Below are positions 1-8,562 of a stretch of DNA of 64,000 bases, in pieces. The stretch covers positions 1-64,000 of the forward strand of contig CASFJQ010000003.1 of NCBI GenBank assembly GCA_949295065.1, given 5' to 3'. A program made the translations under genes and the position numbers. This stretch comes from an uncultured Parabacteroides sp. (lineage in GTDB: Bacteria > Bacteroidota > Bacteroidia > Bacteroidales > Tannerellaceae). Every line of letters begins with the position of its first letter. The first letter of the stretch is position 1. Below the pieces are notes generated by a model. The model did no database searches. It was not told the DNA's origin and was given only the letters and a program-made list of their open reading frames with translations.

Positions 1-1
1 A

Positions 2-76
2 GATATATTTAATCAAACCGACCTCACTGCTAATGTTCCGGAAGGTGATGGTCCTAGGCAGCTTACGCTGTGGTAA
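2..76 (+). CDS. possible 3' end of an unidentified gene, cut by the window edge
   Basis: An open frame enters from the left edge and stops with TAA at 74-76, giving 24 residues that end in PRQLTLW. The composition looks like coding sequence, and the gap that follows holds an inverted repeat suited to ending two facing genes. The fragment is too short to assign a family, and it may be chance. Confidence 0.3.
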   Translation, partial: DIFNQTDLTANVPEGDGPRQLTLW

Positions 77-126
77 AATTTCTCCGGACAGCAGTGAATA
101 TATAATAATTATTTCTTAATACCACT

Positions 127-156
127 AAATCCCATTAATGACCAAATACGGGATTT
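127..156. terminator. inverted repeat between facing genes, possible bidirectional terminator
   Basis: AAATCCC at 127-133 pairs with GGGATTT at 150-156 across a 16-nt loop. It lies between the fragment ending at 76 and the 3' end of the susD-like gene. A second weaker pair, AGCTGTG at 208-214 with CACAGCT at 239-245, is nearer the susD stop. Neither has a long T run. Confidence 0.35.
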
Positions 157-291
157 ATTTCAGTCAGCACGTTAAACAAAGATAAGAAAACAAATGTATA
201 TATGAAAAGCTGTGCATCAATTATATTAAAATTTGACACACAGCTCTATCTTCAAATTATATCCAAAACAATAAAATTAACTATAATAACA

Positions 292-2040
292 TCAATCAGC
301 ATCTGGATAACCGGGGTTTTGCTTTAAGTTTGGATTCGCCTGCAAAATAGTTCTAGCAAAAGGAAGAATCATTGTATGATCATCACTCTCTTGAGCTTTA
401 TCCCACCATGCATCTGTATAAACACCAAAACGACATAAAACAGTTCGACGAATACCTTCACCAATAAATTCACGTCCCCATTCATCAATAAGCTCTTGTT
501 CAGTCAAATCGCTACCGTCAGCTTTATACAAGCTGGCTGAGTTTTCAGGATAATAACGTTTACGAACTGTATTTAATAGTTCAGCAGCTCTAACTTTATC
601 ACCTTGTCTAAACTTAATTTCTGCCAATGAATAGTATACTTCAGGCAGTCGTAATAAAGCATAATCTGATTCCATTTTTCCAACATCTTCTGAACGATAT
701 ATTGGATACTTAATTAAACACCAACCGGAATTTTGGTCAGCATGATCCATATCCGAAATCATAGTTGGAGCACCACTACTAGGAGCCGGAGAGAGACTCA
801 AAGTATCAGTATCTTCAAACCATCCTACTTGGTCTCTCAAATAGATAGTATATTTTCCATTATCAGCTTTCACTAATTTTCTTTCACCTGTTACTTCATC
901 AACATAATCCAATGAGCCAAATATAAACATACCTTCCCTTGAACTATTTCCTAAATTACGATATTTCTTCAATCTCACGTCATCCGGATATTTCTGAAAT
1001 TTACGAACTGGCTTTCCATTAGGCCAAGAATACTCTTTCCCTTCCAAATCCAAACCTGGCTGTAAACCATAACGATGATTCATATCTCCCCAATCATAAA
1101 ATCCAAAATACGGAGCTGCCTTAAAAGGAGCTCCCCACCAATACATACTACCATCATAGACCCAATGAGAATATCCATAAGAACTTGTGAAAGCATATAA
1201 TATTTCTTCACAAGTTTCATTATTCCAATCAAAAGGGGCATCCCACCTCTGAGCAATACCATAACTTCCATATTCTCCATTTATTATCTTTTCACAATAT
1301 GTAGCGCATTCATTGCTTTTGTCTGAACCAATCCATAAATTGGCATTTAAGTAAAGACGGACCAACAATGCTGCAGCTCCAGCCTGAGTCCACTCTCCTT
1401 GTTTAGCCCCATTACCACCACTGCCTTCCTTTATATAAAGTAAAGGAAGTACTTCCAACAATTCATTTTCTATAAAATTGAAAGCTTCCTGCGGTGAAAC
1501 TTGCATAGGCAATTTTTCTTCACTTGGATAATCTGTCACAATCGGGATATTCCTGAACATATCCAATAAATTGATATACATCCAGGCTCTTAAAACCCTT
1601 AATTGTGCAATATAATTCTGCATTTCCTCTTCTTTCATATCAAACTTTACCGGATCTAGCTTAGTAAGATCAGCTATAGCACTATTTACATATATAATTC
1701 CTTGAAAATTATTGTTCCAAGCATCTCTAGGATTAGAATCATCAATAGTCCAAGTATGTCTATGCAAACGAAAATACACTTGTCCGTCAAGCCAATGACC
1801 TTGTCGGTTAGGAGTCATAAAATGATCTGCAGTATTTTCCTGTATTTGAAATGTTGCCTGAGAGCAAACCCAATAAGCATGCTCAAAAGGACGAACAAAG
1901 CCTTGTATTACGTTTTCCTTTGTTTGATAAAAATTATCAGATGTAATTATATCGTAAACTTTTTCGTCCAAATTTGTACAGCTTGTAACAGTACAAACTG
2001 CTGACAAGATTATAATATATTTAAAAAATAAATTTTTCAT
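292..2040 (-). CDS. SusD/RagB-family nutrient-binding outer-membrane lipoprotein
   Basis: SusD-like proteins sit on the cell surface as a lid on the SusC channel and bind the glycan before import. The 582-residue product has a lipoprotein signal with the lipidated cysteine at residue 21 (TVTSC). It has the helical TPR-like body of the family, with WGREFIGEGIRR near the C-terminus typical of the SusD C-terminal domain. The length is normal. It follows the SusC gene by 16 bp, the standard susC-susD order, so the two are co-transcribed. The substrate cannot be read from the sequence; the neighbouring GH140-like enzyme hints at a plant pectic side chain. Confidence 0.95.
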   Translation of the reverse strand: MKNLFFKYIIILSAVCTVTSCTNLDEKVYDIITSDNFYQTKENVIQGFVRPFEHAYWVCSQATFQIQENTADHFMTPNRQGHWLDGQVYFRLHRHTWTIDDSNPRDAWNNNFQGIIYVNSAIADLTKLDPVKFDMKEEEMQNYIAQLRVLRAWMYINLLDMFRNIPIVTDYPSEEKLPMQVSPQEAFNFIENELLEVLPLLYIKEGSGGNGAKQGEWTQAGAAALLVRLYLNANLWIGSDKSNECATYCEKIINGEYGSYGIAQRWDAPFDWNNETCEEILYAFTSSYGYSHWVYDGSMYWWGAPFKAAPYFGFYDWGDMNHRYGLQPGLDLEGKEYSWPNGKPVRKFQKYPDDVRLKKYRNLGNSSREGMFIFGSLDYVDEVTGERKLVKADNGKYTIYLRDQVGWFEDTDTLSLSPAPSSGAPTMISDMDHADQNSGWCLIKYPIYRSEDVGKMESDYALLRLPEVYYSLAEIKFRQGDKVRAAELLNTVRKRYYPENSASLYKADGSDLTEQELIDEWGREFIGEGIRRTVLCRFGVYTDAWWDKAQESDDHTMILPFARTILQANPNLKQNPGYPDAD

Positions 2041-2056
2041 AATAATTACTTTTTAA

Positions 2057-5000
2057 TTAGAAACTAAGTTGAACTCCTATTAAATATTGACGTGTTGAAG
2101 GATAATAAGATTTTTTATCCGTAGGAACACCAGGTTGCAATCCATTAACAGGAAATATATCAGGATCTACACCATCATACTTTGTGAGAACGAACAAATT
2201 TCTTCCTGTAAAGTAAAAACGAGCACTATCTACCCACTTAGAATCTAGTCTCAATGTATATCCCAATGTAGCCACATCTAGTTTAAGATAATCAGCATCT
2301 TGAACAAAATAGCTATTATGTTCGTTCATACCTTTCACTATATGAGCATTTTCTTTATAGGCAGATTGCAAAACATTTAAATTTGCTGCCGCAGATTGTA
2401 ATCCCCAATAAAATTCATGGATATTATAAACTTGATATCCAAAATTGCCTCTAAAGAACAATGACAAATCAAAATTTTTATATTTAAAATTATTACTCAA
2501 AGATAAAGTAAATTTAGGAAGTCCATTACCAACTTTGACCTTATCTTCATCTGTAGCTTCAGTTATAGAAATATCTTTACCATCTTTTGATTTCACCATC
2601 CAATTACCTGATTCATCAACTCCAGCATATTTATATGTATAAAAAGAGCCTATACGATCATTTTCTTGAATTCTTTGTACAGAACCAGGACTACCTGGAG
2701 CAGGGAATCCATCTTGCCAATAATATGTTTGTCCTGTATAAATACTATTAGAAAATGAAACGAATTTATTATTCATTGTTGAACCAATCAATCCGATACT
2801 ATACGTGAAATCCTTAGTTCTTACTGCATCAATCATTAAGTCAAATTCGAATCCTATATTTCTCATAGTACCAACATTGACAAATGTAGAAGTTTGAATA
2901 TTGGGAGGCAGAGGAACATCATAATTACCAAGCAAATCTTGTTGAGTACGATTAAAATAATTCAAACTACCTGACAATATATTATCAAATAATGCGAAAT
3001 CTAAACCTATGTTCCAATTTTTACCTTTTTCCCATTTTAAGTCTGGGTTAACATTAACATTGGGAGACCATCCTTGATAATATTTACCATTATAGTATAC
3101 CTGTCCATATCCACCCATTGTTGACAAAGATTTGTAACTGTCAAAATTCTGATTACCAGTAACACCATAATCACCACGTAATTTCAAATCATTAATCCAT
3201 TTAATGTCTTTCATAAAATCTTCTTGACTTATCCTCCATCCTAAAGAGAATGCTGGGAAATATCCCCATTTATTATTATCTCCAAACTTTGAAGAACCTT
3301 CATAACGTAAGGAAGCTGTTGCAAGATATTTACCTTGATAATCATAGCTTATTCGTCCAAAAAATGCTATTAATTTAGCATCATTTTTATAGGAAGACAT
3401 ACCTAAACGACCTTCAGCGTCACTCATATAAGTACCATCCTGCAATTTATTGTACATTAATTCATCAGACGTAAAGTTTTTGTTTTCTGCCTTCATTCCA
3501 TTATAAGCAAAGTATTGGTAAGAATATCCACCCATCGCCTTCAAACTATGCCCATTTTTTTCAAAGCCATAATTAACCAACCATTCTAAACTTTGTTGTC
3601 TATCTTTTTTGTACTCCTGAGAAGCTTCTCCCTTGAAACCACTTTTCTTAGCTATAGTTGAAGTTGAAGGTCTGAACCAAAATATCAAGTCATCGTTAAT
3701 CTGTTGAGCAATTGTAATTTGTGTACTCAAAGAATGATTTGTACCTGAATTTAACAAAGGAAGAAGATTTAATCTAAATGTAGCATCCCAATCCAAAAAT
3801 TTTTTTTCACCTCCGTTTTTTTCCAAAGTAAGCAGTTCTACTGGATTCACTGCTTCCCATCCTGTAGCTTCATAGAAATAATTAGGATTATCTGGATCTT
3901 TTATTGGCATAGTTGGGTTCAATGTTAATGCCTGAGAAAAAGCGCTATAATCTGCATTATCATAATTTATAGTACGAGGTGCAACATTTAAAGTAACTTT
4001 ATATAAATCATTCTTTCCCGTATGATTAACGGAAAAACGTGCACCAATTTCTTTTCTTCCTGAACGTATATCTATACCTTCAGAATTACGGACATCTACA
4101 GTCGCTCTATAATTGTTTTTAGCATTTCCTCCAGATATTTGCAAAGTATGATTATGTGTGAATCCAGTCTGAGTGATTGCATCAAACCAATCTGTATTAG
4201 CACCAAAATCAGAACCTCTTTCCGGAATATGCTGACGAAATTCATCAGCACTCAAAACATCCAACTGTTTTTTAGGCTGACTAAAATTAACATACCCTGT
4301 ATATATAGTATGAACAGCACCATCTGTGGTACCTTTTTTTGTAGTAATAATTATAACGCCATTAGAACCTCTTGTTCCATAAATGGCAGAAGCTGCCCCA
4401 TCCTTTAATATATCAATAGAAGCAATATCATTTTCATTTATGTTTTCAAGATTTCCTCCTGGAACACCATCTATAATAACCAAAGGATCTACTTTTGCTG
4501 AACGAGAAGACACCCCTCGAATTTGTATTGATGCTTTAGAGTTAGGATCTGCCGCTGATGTATTTGTAACAGAAACACCTGCAACTTTTCCTTGTATCTG
4601 CATTATTGGATTATTACTGCCAATATTAAGAAAGTCTTTACTAGAAACATGAGAAACTGCACTTGTTAATTCTTTTTTTGACACAGATCCATAACCAATA
4701 ACAACCACTTCTTCCAAATTCTCAGCATTTTCTTTCAAAACTATATTAAACTGGGATGATCTTCCAATTTGAACCTCCACAGTAATATAGCCAATATAAC
4801 TTACCTTTATCTTTTCGGCGTGTTCTCCTATATCCAATACAAAATTTCCATCTGTATCTGTAATAGTGCCTTTTGATGATTCACCTGAAACCACCACATT
4901 AGCTCCAATTATAGCATCCCCCTTTGTATCTTTTACAACCCCGCTGATAGTTCTAGTCTGAGCTATTAAAAAACTGGTCTGAAAAATAAATAGGACTATA

Positions 5001-5071
5001 CAAATAAGCCTATTTACTACATAGGAATACTTTCCCTTTAAACGTAAATTGTGGATTAAATAGTCATTCAT
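2057..5071 (-). CDS. SusC/RagA-family TonB-dependent outer-membrane transporter
   Basis: This 1004-residue protein is the channel of a SusCD glycan importer. After a signal sequence (about residues 15-38) comes a carboxypeptidase-regulatory-like domain (about 40-125, with GTITDTDGNF). Next are the TonB-box region (EEVVVIGYG, about 120-130) and the plug, which carries the SusC signature YGTRGSNGVIIITTKKG at about 230-247. The remainder is a 22-strand barrel ending in the aromatic residue F. The N-terminal domain and length are typical of SusC rather than of iron-siderophore receptors. It precedes susD and lies downstream of the hydrolase gene, from which a strong hairpin at 5220-5254 separates it, so it probably has its own promoter. 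No sigma/anti-sigma pair or hybrid two-component regulator is visible in the window. Confidence 0.96.
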   Translation of the reverse strand: MNDYLIHNLRLKGKYSYVVNRLICIVLFIFQTSFLIAQTRTISGVVKDTKGDAIIGANVVVSGESSKGTITDTDGNFVLDIGEHAEKIKVSYIGYITVEVQIGRSSQFNIVLKENAENLEEVVVIGYGSVSKKELTSAVSHVSSKDFLNIGSNNPIMQIQGKVAGVSVTNTSAADPNSKASIQIRGVSSRSAKVDPLVIIDGVPGGNLENINENDIASIDILKDGAASAIYGTRGSNGVIIITTKKGTTDGAVHTIYTGYVNFSQPKKQLDVLSADEFRQHIPERGSDFGANTDWFDAITQTGFTHNHTLQISGGNAKNNYRATVDVRNSEGIDIRSGRKEIGARFSVNHTGKNDLYKVTLNVAPRTINYDNADYSAFSQALTLNPTMPIKDPDNPNYFYEATGWEAVNPVELLTLEKNGGEKKFLDWDATFRLNLLPLLNSGTNHSLSTQITIAQQINDDLIFWFRPSTSTIAKKSGFKGEASQEYKKDRQQSLEWLVNYGFEKNGHSLKAMGGYSYQYFAYNGMKAENKNFTSDELMYNKLQDGTYMSDAEGRLGMSSYKNDAKLIAFFGRISYDYQGKYLATASLRYEGSSKFGDNNKWGYFPAFSLGWRISQEDFMKDIKWINDLKLRGDYGVTGNQNFDSYKSLSTMGGYGQVYYNGKYYQGWSPNVNVNPDLKWEKGKNWNIGLDFALFDNILSGSLNYFNRTQQDLLGNYDVPLPPNIQTSTFVNVGTMRNIGFEFDLMIDAVRTKDFTYSIGLIGSTMNNKFVSFSNSIYTGQTYYWQDGFPAPGSPGSVQRIQENDRIGSFYTYKYAGVDESGNWMVKSKDGKDISITEATDEDKVKVGNGLPKFTLSLSNNFKYKNFDLSLFFRGNFGYQVYNIHEFYWGLQSAAANLNVLQSAYKENAHIVKGMNEHNSYFVQDADYLKLDVATLGYTLRLDSKWVDSARFYFTGRNLFVLTKYDGVDPDIFPVNGLQPGVPTDKKSYYPSTRQYLIGVQLSF

Positions 5072-5219
5072 AAGATTTAAATTTAAAGTTAGAAAATCAA
5101 GACGTTTTATGGTTTTAGTTATATAACAATCAAAAAAGCAAAATGTTTACAAAAAACAAATTATATTCACATAATATTACACTTTTAATTAAGCTATAAA
5201 TACAAAAAAGATATAATGA

Positions 5220-5254
5220 AAGCACAGATTCTGAATAAAACAAAATCTGTGCTT
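5220..5254 (-). terminator. intrinsic terminator after the GH140-like gene
   Basis: An 11-bp perfect stem (AAGCACAGATT at 5220-5230, AATCTGTGCTT at 5244-5254) with a 13-nt loop. It lies 43 bp beyond the hydrolase stop and upstream of the susC start. The 3' side on the minus strand is T-rich but has no long T run. Confidence 0.65.
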
Positions 5255-5296
5255 TTCATTTATTAATATACTTATAATAACCTTTTAATTTAAATG

Positions 5297-6670
5297 TTAC
5301 TTCCTCACCAAAAGCACCCAATCTTCCCCTTTTCCATCATCTGGAACGGAAAAGCCGACACTCTTCGAAGCCTTACAAACACCGGCATCTGTATATTCGC
5401 CGGTTCTAGGATTCATCCACCGTACACTAAGCTTACTACCATTACCAAGCTGCGACAGATCGCAAACAATATCCCTACCATCCGGAATATACACCAGAAC
5501 GTATGAATCTCCTCTCATGGCAACAACCTTATTATCCGGATTTTCATTTGGAGAAACAACAATTCCATAGTCAGGACAGCGCTTTTCCCAACTTAAGCTC
5601 TCCATCAATCTGCGGGCATGAATCATATCTCCGGCACCTTCCAAATCCAAGGAAGTGTACCAATTGCCACGAGCCAATCCCACAGCTTTATGTTCCGGTG
5701 ATTTCATCTGCCATATATCATGACATCCATAAGTATGCCCCAAAGCTCCGGAAAACAAATTCCAATACAAAGCTTTTCGCACATCTGCCGCATCAAACCA
5801 TCCTAAAGAATCAGGTTTCCAGCAAACCGGATGATTCTCATATCTAGGCTCGGCATCCATACACGGCTTCACCGGTTCCATCTCATAGTCCCGTTTTATC
5901 ATCCTTTCATAAACTGCATAATTCTGCTGGCAATGTCCCGTCTGAGCCATATTGAAATCCAGCCATTCTTCATTATGAAACCAGTCGGACGACGAATACT
6001 CGCCCTGCGGGTGAAAAGACATAAGATGATTCTTGTCAACAGATTTTATTCCCTCGGCAAGGGCATTCCATATTGCGAAGTTCTTGCCACCGCCAAAGCG
6101 GTCGCCACCGTTTATCCATATAATATTGGGGAAATCCTTATATCTTTCGCCAAGCCATTTCCCATATTCAAATGCATTCTTCTCATTAAATATCTCAGGA
6201 CCAACACCCCATTGCTTGTCCACCTTGTCGCCCCAAGTAGGCAACATACCAATATATAAACCTTTATCCTGGGCAATTCTTACAACTTTGTCCACCCATT
6301 CGAAATATTCCGTATTAGGATTCTCCGGAGAATTATCAATCAGAGGTTTATTCCCGTTTCTGTCCGGAGTATTCAGTCCGTCAAGCTCGGCTAGCACAAC
6401 AGCCTGTATCACACTGAATCCCTTAGCTCTTCGATTCTCCAGATATTTCTCAACCTCTTCCTCGTTCAGACGGTGGAAAAGCTCCCATGCAGTATCGCCC
6501 AGATAAAAGAAAAGCGTACCATCTTCATGCTGAAGATAGCGTCCATTTTCTGAGACCTCTAATTTACCATGAGAAAAATCCACCGAACTTCCATCCCATA
6601 AGTTTTCCCGGGCATTTCCCTGCATTGTCAGCAACACAAACATTGCCAAACTTAAAAATCGTTTTTTCAT
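5297..6670 (-). CDS. GH140-like (DUF4038) exported glycoside hydrolase
   Basis: This 457-residue protein has a Sec signal (about residues 1-20, ending NARE). A DUF4038/apiosidase-like TIM barrel follows, recognised by FFYLGDTAWELFHRL at about residues 54-68, NIIWINGGDR near 184 and MDAEPRYENHP near 272. A small C-terminal beta domain (about 365-457) is of the type annotated as a collagenase-related collagen-binding domain. Family GH140 includes endo-apiosidases that cut apiose side chains of rhamnogalacturonan II; the fold is clear, but this substrate is inference. The gene lies immediately upstream of susC-susD in the same direction, forming a minimal polysaccharide utilisation locus. An aligned structure would be needed to name the catalytic acids. 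Confidence 0.85.
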   Translation of the reverse strand: MKKRFLSLAMFVLLTMQGNARENLWDGSSVDFSHGKLEVSENGRYLQHEDGTLFFYLGDTAWELFHRLNEEEVEKYLENRRAKGFSVIQAVVLAELDGLNTPDRNGNKPLIDNSPENPNTEYFEWVDKVVRIAQDKGLYIGMLPTWGDKVDKQWGVGPEIFNEKNAFEYGKWLGERYKDFPNIIWINGGDRFGGGKNFAIWNALAEGIKSVDKNHLMSFHPQGEYSSSDWFHNEEWLDFNMAQTGHCQQNYAVYERMIKRDYEMEPVKPCMDAEPRYENHPVCWKPDSLGWFDAADVRKALYWNLFSGALGHTYGCHDIWQMKSPEHKAVGLARGNWYTSLDLEGAGDMIHARRLMESLSWEKRCPDYGIVVSPNENPDNKVVAMRGDSYVLVYIPDGRDIVCDLSQLGNGSKLSVRWMNPRTGEYTDAGVCKASKSVGFSVPDDGKGEDWVLLVRK

Positions 6671-6798
6671 ACATCTCCAAATTTAAGATTACAACACATT
6701 TATGGAACTTCTCAATAGCACTTATTTCATCTGCACCAACTCATAAATATATTATATATATGAGTATATACTTTTTACACACTACAATATTTCTAATC

Positions 6799-8076
6799 TC
6801 AGACTTCTTCCTCTATCTTCGTCACCAAAACCTTGTCAATTCTGGCCCCATCCATATCAACTATCTCAAACTTGAAATCCATCCAGCTGAGAGTTTCACC
6901 TGTCTTCGGGACATGCTCCAGAATTTCCAGAATAAGTCCGCTCAAAGTATTATAGTCATATTCAGTATATAAATCTTCTTTGTCGAAATATTCTAGAAAA
7001 TCATAGAACGAGTATTGTCCGTCAACAAGATAAGTGCCATCCGAACGCTCTACAATATCCAGTTCCTCGCCCTGTTCCGGAACCTGACCAATCAGACCTT
7101 CCATAATATCCTTCAATGTAACTATTCCCTGGACGCTTCCAAATTCGTCAGTTACAATCGCCGAGTGTACCCTCGTCTGTTTTATCTGTTCCAATACATT
7201 ATATACACTCTGGTTTTCCGGGACATATTGCGCAGGACGGATAACGTGCTGCAACGAGAATCCCGGAGTGTCCAGCTTTCCGAAAAGGTCCTTAAGATTA
7301 ACTACCCCAAGTAAATCGTCCAGTTTGCCGGACGAAACAGGATATACATTATAAAGATTTGCTTCTACAAGTTTCTTTATGTTGTCAAGCGAGTCGTTCA
7401 AATCCAGCCACACCATATCACTTCTATGCGTCATGATTGAGCCGACTTTTCTGTCTCCAAGGTTAAACACTCGTTCCACAATGTCCTGCTCCACTTCCTG
7501 AACCTCGCCTCCATCCAGACCTTCCTTCACGATAGCCTTGATTTCCTCTTCTGTCACTTTATTATCTTCCTCAGTGTTGATACCTGTCATTTTAACCGAC
7601 AGCTCCGTGCTCTTTGAAAGAAGCCACACAAAAGGAGATGCCAACATTGACAAGAAATACATCGGACGAGCGATAATCATCGAAACTTTCTCCGCACATC
7701 CCAATCCTATACGTTTAGGCACCAACTCTCCGAAAATAAGTGTCAGATATGTAACAATAACAACTATTACAGCCTGGGCTATTGTATATGAATAAGGCTG
7801 AATTACAGGAATATTGTTTAACACCACCGCTAAATCTCCTGCGAGAGCTTCACCGGAATATAAACCTGTCAAAATACCAATCAAAGTGATACCAATCTGA
7901 ATTGTAGATAAAAATTGGTCAGGGTCATCCGCTAACGCCAGCGCCGTTTTCGCCGACTTATTTCCTTTCTTGGCTTCCGTTTCCAAACGGGATTTTCTTG
8001 CCGAGACTAATGCCATCTCCGACATTGAAAGCAGACCATTCAATAATATAAGGCCTACGATTATAAATATTTCCAT
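6799..8076 (-). CDS. CNNM/CorC (HlyC-type) transmembrane protein with CBS pair
   Basis: This 425-residue inner-membrane protein starts with a DUF21/CNNM domain (about 1-190) with several membrane segments. Two CBS domains follow (about 205-325, with VNLKDLFG and GIVTLKDIMEGLIG), then a CorC_HlyC domain (about 345-425). Homologues are linked to Mg2+/Co2+ efflux and are often misnamed hemolysins. The length and domain order are complete. It stands alone, with a 486-bp divergent gap to glnN. The upstream TATCTTCG at about 8105 resembles the Bacteroides -7 element with one change, on the minus strand. The ion specificity is not shown by the sequence. Confidence 0.9.
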   Translation of the reverse strand: MEIFIIVGLILLNGLLSMSEMALVSARKSRLETEAKKGNKSAKTALALADDPDQFLSTIQIGITLIGILTGLYSGEALAGDLAVVLNNIPVIQPYSYTIAQAVIVVIVTYLTLIFGELVPKRIGLGCAEKVSMIIARPMYFLSMLASPFVWLLSKSTELSVKMTGINTEEDNKVTEEEIKAIVKEGLDGGEVQEVEQDIVERVFNLGDRKVGSIMTHRSDMVWLDLNDSLDNIKKLVEANLYNVYPVSSGKLDDLLGVVNLKDLFGKLDTPGFSLQHVIRPAQYVPENQSVYNVLEQIKQTRVHSAIVTDEFGSVQGIVTLKDIMEGLIGQVPEQGEELDIVERSDGTYLVDGQYSFYDFLEYFDKEDLYTEYDYNTLSGLILEILEHVPKTGETLSWMDFKFEIVDMDGARIDKVLVTKIEEEV

Positions 8077-8247
8077 TAAGTATATAGATATTGTTTATAA
8101 CTGCGAAGATAATAATTGTATATTAACCAACAAAAAAGATTCCTATTATTTAATAGCACTCTTTTTTCTTCTGTTCATATCAAAGGTTATTTTCTCTGAA
8201 TATATGATGCCACATGGCTAAGCGACATATTTTTACCTTAACCAGGC

Positions 8248-8269
8248 AAATATGTGATATGACATATTT
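8248..8269. promoter_or_regulatory. perfect 8+8 palindrome, candidate operator
   Basis: AAATATGT (8248-8255) and ACATATTT (8262-8269) form a perfect dyad with a 6-bp spacer, in the divergent gap between the CNNM gene and glnN. A further GACATATTT half-site lies at 8224. The rest of the 486-bp gap (8077-8562) is AT-rich without open frames, apart from the glnN promoter and leader hairpin listed separately. The binding factor is unknown. Confidence 0.35.
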
Positions 8270-8452
8270 CCATCTTCTCCCATAATAAATAAAGTACATA
8301 AAAATGCTTTAACACTTACATAATACTATCAAAACATCAAAATACAATAACAAATTATTACATAATACTAATATTTGCATTACAAAATACAACTTCATAA
8401 AAAATTGATTGAACAATAGATAAAAAAACAGACAAATAAAAACATAATTATA

Positions 8453-8460
8453 TAATTTTG
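8453..8460 (+). promoter_or_regulatory. glnN promoter -7 element (TAATTTTG)
   Basis: This matches the TAnnTTTG consensus of the Bacteroides primary sigma factor. It predicts a leader of about 95 nt before the glnN start. No clear TTTG -33 box is seen. Confidence 0.5.
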
Positions 8461-8479
8461 CTCACAAGAAAAACATATA

Positions 8480-8513
8480 GTCATAATTAATCGGTTTTTA
8501 CCTTCATTATGAC
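8480..8513 (+). promoter_or_regulatory. glnN 5' leader hairpin
   Basis: GTCATAAT (8480-8487) and ATTATGAC (8506-8513) form a perfect 8-bp stem with an 18-nt loop inside the predicted glnN leader. It is not followed by a T run, so a terminator is unlikely. It could be a protein-binding dyad or an RNA control element, and its role is unproven. Confidence 0.35.
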
Positions 8514-8562
8514 ATAAATAACAAAGTATTTCAAAACTTTAGACAATTTAATATTCATTATT

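Noticed and set aside
5072-5296. Invertible promoter upstream of susC
   Set aside because: The only inverted repeat is the compact hairpin at 5220-5254, too small to flank an invertible segment, and no recombinase gene is present.
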